Shown: positions 1 to 6,951 of the stretch, one piece after another
Position numbering within the stretch: position 1 is the stretch's first letter
Layout of the letters: the number at the start of each line of letters is the position of its first letter
From: an uncultured Blautia sp.
GTDB taxonomy: Bacteria > Bacillota > Clostridia > Lachnospirales > Lachnospiraceae
Reading direction: 5' to 3'
DNA: 11,677 nucleotides
NCBI GenBank assembly: GCA_934437695.1
Contig: CAKSAW010000028.1
Coordinates: forward strand, 1 to 11,677
Program-made: the position numbers and the translations under genes
The notes under the pieces: model-generated
Told to the model about the DNA's origin: nothing
The model's input: the letters and a program-made list of their open reading frames with translations, nothing else
Databases searched by the model: none

Positions 1-78
1 TTTAATGATCTCAGCTATTTCATCCGTACTTTCAAAAAATACAAAGGCATTACTCCCGGAAAATATAAACGAAGATAA
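1..78 (+). CDS. AraC-family transcriptional regulator, C-terminal fragment (5' end outside window)
   Basis: The window opens inside a plus-strand reading frame of 25 codons ending in TAA. The peptide includes LSYFIRTFKKYKGITPGKY, the typical end of the second helix-turn-helix of AraC/XylS regulators (the F-x-R-x-FKK-x-x-G-x-TP-x-x-Y pattern). Only the tail is visible, so the effector domain and full length are unknown. The gene converges on the BMC operon and stops 166 bases before the end of the PduO gene, with a hairpin terminator between them. By position it may be the sugar-responsive activator of the locus, but that is inference. Family assignment is fairly secure from this motif; the target is not. 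Confidence 0.8.
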   Translation, partial: FNDLSYFIRTFKKYKGITPGKYKRR

Positions 79-81
79 CAC

Positions 82-125
82 AAAAGATCAGAGCAGTTTT
101 TCCCTGAACTGTTCTGATCTTTTTT
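82..125 (+). terminator. Intrinsic terminator of the AraC-type gene, possibly bidirectional
   Basis: A 14-bp stem, AGATCAGAGCAGTT (85-98) with AACTGTTCTGATCT (107-120), has one G-U pair and an 8-base loop. It is followed on the plus strand by a run of six T (120-125). The A-run at 82-85 extends the stem and gives a short T-run on the minus strand, so it may also end transcripts from the convergent PduO gene, though less strongly. Confidence 0.85.
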
Positions 126-244
126 CATTTCTTTTTTTCTGTTTACTATTGATAATCCACTCTACTGATGATCCGTGACTATTTTACAGTTTGCTATTCA
201 CTCAATGCTCTGTCACAAAAACAATTTTAACTGGATTTCTCCAC

Positions 245-1357
245 TTACATCAGTTCATCCAAAACAGTCTGTCCATACTCTGCCAGACTGTGATCTTCTT
301 TGCCTGTACCGCCGCTGATCCCCAGACCGCCAATAATAGTGTCACCAGATTTCAGCGGAATACCTCCACCGAAAATAACAATCTTGCCCCCATCCAGTTT
401 GTCAACTCCATAAAAAGTTTCCCCTGGCTGTGCAAGCTTTGACAGTTCCATAGTGGACATCTTAACAGCAACAGCAGTATATGCTTTCTTCATTGCCACA
501 TCAAAACTGACAATAAAAGCCCCATCCATAACATGAACTGCTACCGGATTTCCTTCCGGATTGCAGACAGCGATCACTGCATGCTGTCCTCTGCGCAGTG
601 CCTCCTGCTCCAGCTTCTCTATCAGTTTCTTTGCTGTATTCAATGTAATTCTGCTCTGTATTCCCATACGTTTAAGAACCTCCTGAATAACTGCCTCATT
701 GATGTCTGCTGCTTTTTGCACAGCATCTGCAGTATTATCAGGCTGCTCTGCTATAAATACTTCACTTCCTGTATTTTCTGCACTTAATGCCGGAACTCTG
801 TTTACGGTATCTGTAGTCTGAACTCCATTACCTGTCTGTTCTGCATATACAGATCCTGATTTATTCTCCGTGTATCTGGCAAGAATATACAGATAATCCG
901 AAAGACGGTTCAGAAATTTTTTACTCTCATTATCTGCTCCAAATTTTACACTGACCTGCGCCAGACAACGCTCTGCTCTTCGGGCAACAGCACGGGCAAT
1001 CTCAATCTCCGCTGCCAGGCGATTCTTTCCTGTAAGCTTCTCCGAAACAGGCTGTGCACAAAGTGCCTCCATCCTGTCTGTCTCAGTTTCCAGAAATGCT
1101 GTTTCTTTCTCACTGATCCTGCTGTTCCTGTCGTAGGGATTGCTGACTCCCGCTGCGATCAGATCCAGGTTATTCTGTATATTTTCCAATAATGAGATCA
1201 CTTCTGCCTGAGAAAGCATACTTCTCACAAGATCAATATGACTGTTCAACTCATCAATAGTACCCAGCAACCGGATACGATCATCGGACTTGGAAATATT
1301 ACTGGTATGAGCCATATCTGTAATTCCTCTGTCTCCCCGTTTTGTATAAATACTCAT
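245..1357 (-). CDS. pduO: PduO-type cob(I)alamin adenosyltransferase fused to GlcG/HbpS-like domain
   Basis: The protein has 370 residues. Residues 1-163 match PduO-type ATP:cob(I)alamin adenosyltransferases: YTKRGDRG (4-11), DDRIRLLGTIDELNS (25-39), ARAVARRAER (121-130) and FLNRLSDYLYILAR (148-161). Residues 164-215 form a low-complexity linker. Residues 236-370 resemble the GlcG/HbpS domain (pfam03928), ending in a Gly-rich GGGIPLKSG and GGLGISGGTG region. The start at 1357 is preferred to the longer frame opening at 1399 because MSIYTKRGD is the family N-terminus and GGAG/AGGAG lies just upstream. The family is known to make adenosylcobalamin for diol dehydratase. Oddities: the FxLPGG-type segment before the ARAVARR helix is replaced by EKLTGK (106-111), and the linker ends in an encapsulation-peptide-like helix (218-233). 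It is the last gene, separated from PduQ by a terminator. Activity on cobalamin is uncertain. Confidence 0.85.
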   Translation of the reverse strand: MSIYTKRGDRGITDMAHTSNISKSDDRIRLLGTIDELNSHIDLVRSMLSQAEVISLLENIQNNLDLIAAGVSNPYDRNSRISEKETAFLETETDRMEALCAQPVSEKLTGKNRLAAEIEIARAVARRAERCLAQVSVKFGADNESKKFLNRLSDYLYILARYTENKSGSVYAEQTGNGVQTTDTVNRVPALSAENTGSEVFIAEQPDNTADAVQKAADINEAVIQEVLKRMGIQSRITLNTAKKLIEKLEQEALRRGQHAVIAVCNPEGNPVAVHVMDGAFIVSFDVAMKKAYTAVAVKMSTMELSKLAQPGETFYGVDKLDGGKIVIFGGGIPLKSGDTIIGGLGISGGTGKEDHSLAEYGQTVLDELM

Positions 1358-1414
1358 ATACACTCCACTCCTGTATCTGGTATCAGCGGCAGTCCGCATC
1401 TGCCTGTAGTCAGG

Positions 1415-1445
1415 AAAAAAGGTCTGGTTTATTTCAGGCCAGACC
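1415..1445 (-). terminator. Intrinsic terminator between pduQ and pduO
   Basis: Read on the minus strand, GGTCTGG (1445-1439) pairs perfectly with CCAGACC (1427-1421) around an 11-base loop, followed at once by six T (1420-1415). It begins 8 bases after the PduQ stop codon. It should reduce transcription into PduO, so the main operon probably ends here, with read-through feeding PduO. I see no convincing promoter in the roughly 60 bases between it and the PduO start. Confidence 0.8.
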
Positions 1446-1453
1446 CGCTTTCC

Positions 1454-2605
1454 TTAGAATGACCATAATTTTGTATAAATCTTTACAATATCTTCTTTTG
1501 TAGGAACTCTTGGATTGTTCACAGTACAGGCATCTGCAAGTGCTGCCTCTGCCATCTTGTCAATTGCTGCGAAATACTCTTCCGGTGCAATCGTTCCAAG
1601 TTCCTGTATTGTCAGAGGAATATTCATTTCTTTCTGCATAAACTGAATCCAGTTCACCAGGGAACGCACTGTCATTACCTTATTGTAATTACTCAGGCCA
1701 AGAATATGCGCAATATTTGCATATCTCTTTACGGCCGGAAGATATTCTTTCTGACTCTTACTGTGTTTATTAATATCAGCATTAAATTCTACGATATGCG
1801 GAAGAAGCATCGCATTTGCTCTTCCATGCGGAATATGGAACATTGCTCCCAGCTGATGTGCCATACTGTGGGTGATTCCCAGTCCGGCAGTGTTAAATGA
1901 TAACCCAGCCAGACAGGAAGCTACATGCATCTTATTACGAGCATGCATATCACTGCCGTCCAGATATGCTCTCAGCAAAAATACGCCGCAGATTTCTATC
2001 GCCTTCTCTGCAAGTGCTGAAGAAAATTCATTATGTGCTGTACTTACATAAGATTCCAGCGCATGTGTGAATACATCCATGCCTGTATCCGCTGTAATAG
2101 ATGGCGGAACACTCCTTACAAGCTCTGCATCCAGAATTGCTTCATCTGCAGTCAGACTGTCTGAAATCAACGGATACTTCACATGTGCCGCTGTATCATT
2201 TACCACTGCAAAAGAAGTCACCTCTGATCCTGTACCACTTGTAGTCGGGATTGCGATCAAGCCTACTTTTCCATAATTGTTGATCTTTAATGCAAATTCT
2301 CTGATTGCTTTGGAGGAATCGATCGCAGAACCTCCGCCAACTGCGACAACAGCCTCCGGCTGATACTCAAGAAATTTCTTTACCCCTAATGCAATCTTAT
2401 CTACAGGGGCATCCGGCACAACATCATGGAAAATGTCATACTCAATACCAGCACTGTTTAAAGGAGTAGTGATCAAATCAATCATCCCACTCTGTACAAC
2501 AAATGGATCTGTAATGATCAGAACCCTTTTATATGGGATCTGTTTTAATCTTTCCAGCGCATTATCACCAAAATGTATCGCTGTTTTCATCTCGAAAGTA
2601 TTCAT
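1454..2605 (-). CDS. pduQ: Iron-containing (group III) alcohol dehydrogenase, PduQ-like 1-propanol dehydrogenase
   Basis: 383 residues, normal for the family. The NAD-binding motif GGGSAIDSSK is at 90-99 and TSGTGSEVT at 122-130. The metal ligands expected in FucO/PduQ-type enzymes are present with correct spacing: D177 and H181 in MDVFTHALE, H246 in GITHSMAHQLG and H260 in IPHGRAN. In propanediol microcompartments this enzyme reduces propionaldehyde to 1-propanol and regenerates NAD+ for PduP; a lactaldehyde reductase (FucO-like) role is an alternative that cannot be separated by reading. AAGGAG lies about 9 bases upstream of the ATG. It follows the DeoR gene by 24 bases, so the two are cotranscribed. 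No obvious targeting helix at either end; in other systems PduQ is recruited by binding PduP. Confidence 0.88.
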   Translation of the reverse strand: MNTFEMKTAIHFGDNALERLKQIPYKRVLIITDPFVVQSGMIDLITTPLNSAGIEYDIFHDVVPDAPVDKIALGVKKFLEYQPEAVVAVGGGSAIDSSKAIREFALKINNYGKVGLIAIPTTSGTGSEVTSFAVVNDTAAHVKYPLISDSLTADEAILDAELVRSVPPSITADTGMDVFTHALESYVSTAHNEFSSALAEKAIEICGVFLLRAYLDGSDMHARNKMHVASCLAGLSFNTAGLGITHSMAHQLGAMFHIPHGRANAMLLPHIVEFNADINKHSKSQKEYLPAVKRYANIAHILGLSNYNKVMTVRSLVNWIQFMQKEMNIPLTIQELGTIAPEEYFAAIDKMAEAALADACTVNNPRVPTKEDIVKIYTKLWSF

Positions 2606-2629
2606 TATATAATACTCCTTTTTTCCGTA

Positions 2630-3394
2630 TCAGACAGGATACTTGCACTCTACTCCTTTTTCTTCGAAGTACGCTCTCCAGCGTTCTGCAGGTTTCTTAT
2701 CTGTCACCACAATGTCTATATCTTTCACACTGCCGCAGACAGAAAATGCTGTCTGATCAAATTTAGAACTGTCAATAACCAGAATTCTTTTTCGTCCGGA
2801 ATTCAGCATTGCTCTCTTTGTGGAACCAAATGCTTCCTGAGATTCCATAATGCCCCACTCCTGATCCAGTGCCTTGCATGAGATAAAGACTTTGTCTACA
2901 TAATAAGAGCGTATGGACTCATCTGTTTTGGATCCAAGAAAAGCAAGATACCCTTCCTGCATGACCCCTCCTGTGGAAATAATATTCCAGCCGGATACAT
3001 CAGCCAATTCCAACAATATCTCCAGGGAATTGGTAATCACAGTAAGCCTTTCTCTTTCCTTCAAAGCCTTTGCAATAAACACTGCAGTAGTACTGGCATC
3101 AAGAAAAATATGGTCACCGTCCTTCACAAGGGAAGCAGCCAGTTCTGCCATTCTCTGCTTTCCTGTTACATTCTGATTCTTGCGGACATTAAAAGGCAAA
3201 TCGATACTCACATCCTCATTAATCACAGCACCGCCATAGCTTTTAATTGCAAGTCCCTCTTTTTCCAGTTTATCAAGATCACGGCGTATCGTCTCTTCAG
3301 AAACCTTATACAGCTGGCTCAGTTCACTTACCACCACCCGCTTCTCTATCTGCAGTTTCTCAAGAATCTGATTTCTTCTCTCTAACGCAAGCAT
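2630..3394 (-). CDS. DeoR-family transcriptional regulator
   Basis: 254 residues, the usual DeoR length. The N-terminal winged helix includes VVVSELSQLYKVSEETIRRD (20-39) followed by LDKLEKEG. The C-terminal sugar-phosphate sensor domain follows, with FLDASTT (97-103), TNSLE (121-125) and STGG (140-143). The frame is open to 3457, but the start at 3394 is chosen because MLALERRNQIL is the family N-terminus and AAGGAGG sits 8 bases upstream. DeoR proteins usually repress sugar operons and release DNA on binding a phosphorylated intermediate; here fuculose- or rhamnulose-phosphate or DHAP would be logical, but this is inference. Its place inside the operon suggests feedback on its own transcription. 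An inverted repeat lies just upstream. Confidence 0.88.
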   Translation of the reverse strand: MLALERRNQILEKLQIEKRVVVSELSQLYKVSEETIRRDLDKLEKEGLAIKSYGGAVINEDVSIDLPFNVRKNQNVTGKQRMAELAASLVKDGDHIFLDASTTAVFIAKALKERERLTVITNSLEILLELADVSGWNIISTGGVMQEGYLAFLGSKTDESIRSYYVDKVFISCKALDQEWGIMESQEAFGSTKRAMLNSGRKRILVIDSSKFDQTAFSVCGSVKDIDIVVTDKKPAERWRAYFEEKGVECKYPV

Positions 3395-3426
3395 CTTTTT
3401 TGCCTCCTTTTTTCGAAGACTCTGTA

Positions 3427-3465
3427 ACTGTCCGGCATCATCTGTCAGCATAAGCACCGAACAGT
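3427..3465 (-). other. Inverted repeat in the pduT-deoR gap
   Basis: On the minus strand ACTGTTCGG (3465-3457) pairs with CCGGACAGT (3435-3427), 9 pairs with one U-G, around a 21-base loop. No T-run follows, so it is not a terminator. It lies between the PduT stop and the DeoR start and could be an RNA hairpin separating shell from regulator expression, or an operator. Function not known. Confidence 0.45.
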
Positions 3466-3476
3466 CTCAGGAATTT

Positions 3477-4025
3477 TTATAATAAGCTGTCTATCATTCT
3501 TCTGTCTGGATGTGCGATAACTGAAGAATCCAGATACATTCCCTTTGAAGCAACAAACTCTTTTGCTCTCTCTATGGATGCTTCTACTGCTGAAACTTCT
3601 CCTGTGATCATCATATAAGATTTTCCACACATACCTTTTGCAATACGAAGTTCGATCAGATCTACGATTGCAGTCTTCGCTGCCTGATCTGCTGCCTCAA
3701 TAATGGAAGCCGCATCATATGTTTCAAGAATTCCCAGCGCACTGATATCTTCCACCTGTGTGGTTCCATAAATTGCAGGGAAAATTGACTCATGAGGATT
3801 ACCCAGTACAAAACTGTCAATACATTTATCCTCATATGTAGTTGTTGCCGTATCAACGGCTGCTTTTACAGCACTTAAGTCACCGGTAATAATTGCAATA
3901 TATTTACCAGGACATACGGTCTGTGCCTCGACGATCTCTACCTCAGATGTTTTTACCATAGCATCTGCTGCAGTAACGCCTGTAGATGTGGTTTTAAATT
4001 CAATCATTCCGATTGCTTTACTCAT
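3477..4025 (-). CDS. pduT: Tandem-domain BMC shell protein (BMC-T), PduT-like with CPGK pore motif
   Basis: 182 residues made of two BMC domains: 1-90 (MSKAIGMIEF, VCPGKY at 37-42, GDLSAVKAAV) and about 94-182 (SALGILETYDAASIIEAAD, GEVSAVEAS, VIAHPD). Such proteins form pseudohexameric trimers in the shell facet. C38 in CPGK matches the cysteine of Salmonella PduT that binds a [4Fe-4S] cluster at the trimer pore (family knowledge), so an electron-conducting pore is likely. A second pore-region cysteine, C133 in GMCGK, is present here. The frame could open at a GTG at 4034, but AAAGGA is only 2 bases before that codon and 10 bases before the ATG at 4025, so the ATG is used. The gene sits 16 bases after PduS, its expected electron partner. 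Confidence 0.9.
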   Translation of the reverse strand: MSKAIGMIEFKTTSTGVTAADAMVKTSEVEIVEAQTVCPGKYIAIITGDLSAVKAAVDTATTTYEDKCIDSFVLGNPHESIFPAIYGTTQVEDISALGILETYDAASIIEAADQAAKTAIVDLIELRIAKGMCGKSYMMITGEVSAVEASIERAKEFVASKGMYLDSSVIAHPDRRMIDSLL

Positions 4026-4041
4026 TTTGTGCACGTCCTTT

Positions 4042-5370
4042 CTACTTTACTGCAATGATAATATAACTATCTGTGACTTCTGTGACTTTACCGCTGACAG
4101 AAGCATGGATTCCAACGCTCAGTCCCTGTGCAGGCTGTGCGATCATCTGTCCTCTGCTTACCTGATCACCAGCTTTGACAACTGCCTGCGCAGGTGCTCC
4201 GATATGCTGGCTCAGCAATACTTTTACTTTATTAACCTGTACAAGTTCTTCTTTCAGAGGTGCATCCTTATCATACTTTGTAAGTCCCAGACGTGCCATC
4301 AGACGTTCTTCCGGAACCTTACGGTATTCTCTGGATTCCTGTACCGGTTTTGGCTGTACTCCCTGAGGCGGGCGGATGCCTGCTTTTCTCAGTCCACCCT
4401 TCATATCTGCCAGAAGAGTTCTTGGTGCAAGACTCTGAGGACATGCATACATTTCACACACACCACAGGAGCTGCAGAAAGAAGCATCAATATATGGGTT
4501 CACATCTCTGAAATCATTGTTTGACGCAGCCCGCATAAATCTTGCAGGGTCGATCGGATGTCCCAGATTATGTCGCGGACATAAATCTGTACATGTATTA
4601 CACTGGCAGCAGATAGATGCTGCACGTTTTAAATCTATAGCAGAAGTACGCTGTTTCTTCGCTACAATAAGATGGTCTTTTGGTAAAACCAGAATAGCAT
4701 TTGTTGTCTTTGTCACAGGATCTGATCCATTTCCAATACGGCCCATCATCGGACCACCTACGAAATAAACAGGATCCTTCACTGTTGTGCTGCCTGCCTG
4801 AGCTACAACTTCCTCCAGGGTGCATCCCAGCGGAACCCGTACTGTAACAGGATCACTTACTTCTGCAACAACAGACACATATTTGTCTGTAACCGGCTGT
4901 TTTTCTTCTACAGCACGATATACATTATAAACTGTTTCGACATTAAATACAGCCACACCCTGCTCAATCGGCAGTCCTCCCGGTCTTACAACACGTCCTG
5001 TTGCCTCATAAATAAGCACAACTTCATCTCCCATAGGATAAACTTCATCCAGAAGATGGAGTCTCATTCCAGGAAATTCTTCAATATGCTGATTTAATGC
5101 CTGGATTGTCTGTACATAAGATTTCTTGATTCCAATAATTGCCTCAGAAGCACCTACAGTCTCCTGGATCATATGGAATGTTTTCATAATTTCATATGCA
5201 TGTTTCTCCAATAACTGTCTGTGTAACTTCAGCAATGGTTCACACTCTGCACAGTTCATAAGAATGGTATCAGCTTTATCTGTAAGCTTCATATAAGTAG
5301 GGAATCCGGCTCCACCGGCACCCACTACACCATTCTGCTGTATAATATCTTGTAATTCTTTGATTTCCAT
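4042..5370 (-). CDS. pduS: PduS-like RnfC-type flavo/iron-sulfur oxidoreductase
   Basis: 442 residues, close to PduS. The N-terminus has GVVGAGGAGFPTYMKL (14-29) and MNCAECEP (38-45), as in RnfC/NuoF-like nucleotide- and flavin-binding domains. The middle has YFVGGPMMG (202-210). Two [4Fe-4S] sites follow: C254, C257, C260, C264 in the CCQCNTC segment, and C299, C302, C305, C310 in the CSSCGVC segment. The C-terminus (about 380-442) looks like a barrel-sandwich domain. In Salmonella, PduS is a cobalamin reductase; in loci lacking B12 enzymes a general electron-transfer role has been proposed. The start at 5370 has GGAG 7 bases upstream and lies only 4 bases past the PduN stop, pointing to coupled translation. 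The frame runs upstream to 5421, but that extension overlaps PduN and lacks family sequence. Confidence 0.9.
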   Translation of the reverse strand: MEIKELQDIIQQNGVVGAGGAGFPTYMKLTDKADTILMNCAECEPLLKLHRQLLEKHAYEIMKTFHMIQETVGASEAIIGIKKSYVQTIQALNQHIEEFPGMRLHLLDEVYPMGDEVVLIYEATGRVVRPGGLPIEQGVAVFNVETVYNVYRAVEEKQPVTDKYVSVVAEVSDPVTVRVPLGCTLEEVVAQAGSTTVKDPVYFVGGPMMGRIGNGSDPVTKTTNAILVLPKDHLIVAKKQRTSAIDLKRAASICCQCNTCTDLCPRHNLGHPIDPARFMRAASNNDFRDVNPYIDASFCSSCGVCEMYACPQSLAPRTLLADMKGGLRKAGIRPPQGVQPKPVQESREYRKVPEERLMARLGLTKYDKDAPLKEELVQVNKVKVLLSQHIGAPAQAVVKAGDQVSRGQMIAQPAQGLSVGIHASVSGKVTEVTDSYIIIAVK

Positions 5371-5374
5371 GGCG

Positions 5375-5641
5375 TTACTCCAATCCTGCACCGTCATCGA
5401 TGATACCAACAATTGCCGCATCCACCGGTGCTGTTTCTACGCCGCAGCCAATTCTTGCTGCGCTTCCCTGTGCCACCAATACATATTCACCAACTCCGGC
5501 TCCAATCATATCGATTGCCACCAGCTGGCTGAGGTCACCTTTCATATGATGCACAGGCTCGATAATCATAAATTTGCTTCCTATCAGTTTTTCACATTTT
5601 CGCGTGGATACCACGCTTCCCACAACTTTGCCTACGATCAT
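5375..5641 (-). CDS. pduN: BMC-P pentameric vertex protein (EutN/CcmL family)
   Basis: 88 residues, typical of EutN/CcmL/PduN proteins that form pentamers capping shell vertices. Visible features: MIVGKVVGSVVSTRK at the N-terminus, MIIEPV, VAIDMIGAGVGEYVLVAQGSAAR with the characteristic GAG-x-GE-x-V-x-x-x-GS-x-AR pattern, and PVDAAIVGIIDD at the end. The start is 5641, with GGAGG 5 bases upstream; the open frame to 5683 runs into a hairpin and has no family sequence. It follows PduL after an unusually long 137-base gap holding two RNA hairpins, which may set the low expression expected for a vertex protein (inference). Confidence 0.93.
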   Translation of the reverse strand: MIVGKVVGSVVSTRKCEKLIGSKFMIIEPVHHMKGDLSQLVAIDMIGAGVGEYVLVAQGSAARIGCGVETAPVDAAIVGIIDDGAGLE

Positions 5642-5672
5642 ATGAGCCTCCAAATTATTTCTTATAATGACT

Positions 5673-5700
5673 TTTGGGGGCAAAAGATTCTGCCCCCAAA
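5673..5700 (-). other. Strong GC-rich hairpin upstream of pduN
   Basis: TTTGGGGGCA and TGCCCCCAAA form a perfect 10-bp stem around an 8-base loop. No T-run follows on either strand, so it is not a standard terminator. It stands about 32 bases before the PduN start in the mRNA and may act in processing, stability or partial attenuation. Confidence 0.65.
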
Positions 5701-5711
5701 TTAATATTCAA

Positions 5712-5770
5712 GGGTTTCCGGCCAAAGCCTTATCGTGCAGGCACGAACGGCTTTCTGACCTTTGGCCCTC
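5712..5770 (-). repeat. Branched intergenic hairpin between pduL and pduN
   Basis: Nested complementary arms: GGCCAAAG (5720-5727) with CTTTGGCC (5760-5767), AAAGCC (5724-5729) with GGCTTT (5749-5754), and CGTGC (5734-5738) with GCACG (5741-5745). The first two pairings overlap, so alternative folds are possible. The plus-strand 11-mer GCTTTCTGACC (5750-5760) recurs in the hairpin at 9230-9264, suggesting a family of intergenic elements. Confidence 0.6.
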
Positions 5771-5778
5771 CGATATTG

Positions 5779-6423
5779 TTATTTAATAATTGTTACTGTA
5801 TTGCCTGTGGCAATTTTTGCTGCATTCGCTTCATCTGTATCAATGTGCATTTCCAGTGTAAAACTGTCATCCACACGGATCTTAACCTGATTAAAGATTG
5901 TTCCTCTTTCGTTATCTGCTTTTACTGATACGATCTGACCATCTTTAACACCTGCAGCCTGTGCATCTTTCGGAGACATGTGTATATGGCGCATTGCCAC
6001 GATACATCCCTCTTTCAGATAAATAGCACCTTTTGGTCCTACAATTGCTATCGGTGCACTTCCTGCAACATCTCCTGATTCACGGACCGGAACATTCATT
6101 CCAAGTTTGATGGCATCTGTAGCAGATACTTCAACCTGTGAAGCTTTACGTACAGGTCCAAGGATTCTTACATTCTCAATGGCACGAAGTTTCAGTCCCA
6201 CAATGGTAACTGTCTCATTAGAAGCAAACTGACCGCCCATCAGATCTTTTTTCTTTGTAAGCTGATATCCAGGTCCGAATAATGCTTCTACATGTTCCTG
6301 TGTCAGGTGAATGTGTCTTGCAGAAACTCCGATAGGAACTACGAAACCATCGCCTTTTTCCTCATTCTTATCGATTGCCTGAAGAACCATTCTGGTAATC
6401 AGTTCAATATTATTTGTTTCCAA
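5779..6423 (-). CDS. pduL: PduL-type phosphate propanoyltransferase (phosphotransacylase)
   Basis: 214 residues. Converts propionyl-CoA and phosphate to propionyl-phosphate and CoA inside the shell, recycling CoA for PduP. Two PduL halves are visible: GVSARHIHL (32-40) and AMRHIHMSP (143-151), supplying likely zinc ligands H37/H39 and H146/H148, plus H193 in EMHIDTDEAN. The N-terminal helix NNIELITRMVLQAIDKN (4-20) is a typical encapsulation peptide, followed by a short charged linker. The start codon appears to be TTG (6423-6421) with a weak AGGTG site; the next in-frame ATG (codon 12) has no ribosome binding site and would cut the targeting helix in half. It follows the tailed BMC-H gene by 36 bases, a gap containing the short palindrome TTTCTG-T-CAGAAA (6436-6448). 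Confidence 0.93.
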   Translation of the reverse strand: METNNIELITRMVLQAIDKNEEKGDGFVVPIGVSARHIHLTQEHVEALFGPGYQLTKKKDLMGGQFASNETVTIVGLKLRAIENVRILGPVRKASQVEVSATDAIKLGMNVPVRESGDVAGSAPIAIVGPKGAIYLKEGCIVAMRHIHMSPKDAQAAGVKDGQIVSVKADNERGTIFNQVKIRVDDSFTLEMHIDTDEANAAKIATGNTVTIIK

Positions 6424-6459
6424 GAATACACCTGCTTTCTGTCAGAAATGACGGATCTA

Positions 6460-6951
6460 TTATTTTAATACAGGCAGGATTTTCTCTACATCTGTATGTG
6501 GTCTCGGAATTACGTGTGTAGCTACTAATTCACCAAGTCTGGATGCAGCTGCGCTTCCGCTTTCTACTGCTGATTTAACAGCTCCAACGTCTCCGCGAAC
6601 CATAACTGTTACAAGTCCGGATCCGATTTTCTCTGTTCCTACTAATGCTACGTTAGCTGCTTTACACATCTGGTCTGCTGCTTCGATAGCTGCTGTAAGT
6701 CCTCTGGTTTCTACCATTCCTAATGCTTCCTGTGTCATTCTTTTTTCCTCCTTATGAGATGATGTTTCTGTTATCTTTTCTGTCTGGGATTCTGTTTTAT
6801 CTGTTGCCTTAGCCGCTGTATCCGGTTTCTGAACTTTTTCTTCTTTTTTCACAGAAGCTTTTGCTCTTCCTGCCGTACTCCTGGTCTTTTTGCGAGCGGC
6901 CGCTTTTCCAGGGGCTGTATCACCTGTTCCCGGTTTCTTTTCTTCAGCCAT
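6460..6951 (-). CDS. BMC-H shell protein with basic N-terminal extension (second internal start at 6738)
   Basis: The long form has 163 residues (164 if the adjacent ATG at 6954 is used). Its last 92 residues are a canonical BMC-H domain beginning [13 protein letters not shown], with pore loop KIGSG and [11 protein letters not shown], nearly identical to the shell protein at 7297-7572. Ahead of this is an extension of about 71 residues rich in Lys, Ala, Thr and Glu, with a strongly basic first half ([16 protein letters not shown]) and no visible fold. The upstream start has AGGGGG 7 bases before the ATG at 6951, which overlaps the TGA of the preceding gene in a TGATG coupling. TAAGGAGG precedes the internal ATG at 6738 by 8 bases, so a short 92-residue protein is almost certainly made, probably in excess. 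The principle resembles PduB/PduB', but here in a single-domain protein. Tail function unknown. Confidence 0.85.
   Translation of the reverse strand: MAEEKKPGTGDTAPGKAAARKKTRSTAGRAKASVKKEEKVQKPDTAAKATDKTESQTEKITETSSHKEEKRMTQEALGMVETRGLTAAIEAADQMCKAANVALVGTEKIGSGLVTVMVRGDVGAVKSAVESGSAAASRLGELVATHVIPRPHTDVEKILPVLK
6736..6754 (-). promoter_or_regulatory. Strong internal ribosome binding site and start for short BMC-H
   Basis: TAAGGAGG (6754-6747) lies 8 bases before ATG (6738-6736) inside the long reading frame. It is better than the site of the long form and resembles the site of the sister gene at 7572. It should yield a standard 92-residue BMC-H (6460-6738). Confidence 0.85.

Noticed and set aside
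1358..1399. 14-residue upstream extension of PduO
   Set aside because: The extra residues do not resemble the family, and a ribosome binding site lies directly before the internal ATG at 1357.
3395..3457. 21-residue upstream extension of the DeoR regulator
   Set aside because: It would read through the strong AAGGAGG site of the family-type start at 3394 and overlaps the inverted repeat.
4034..4034. GTG start for PduT giving three more residues
   Set aside because: AAAGGA would be only about 2 bases from the GTG; the ATG at 4025 has normal spacing and gives the family N-terminus MSKAIG.
3988..4524. Long plus-strand open frame opposite PduS, and similar plus-strand frames elsewhere
   Set aside because: They lie antisense to well-supported genes, have cysteine/serine/phenylalanine-rich nonsense-like composition and no recognisable domains or consistent ribosome binding sites.
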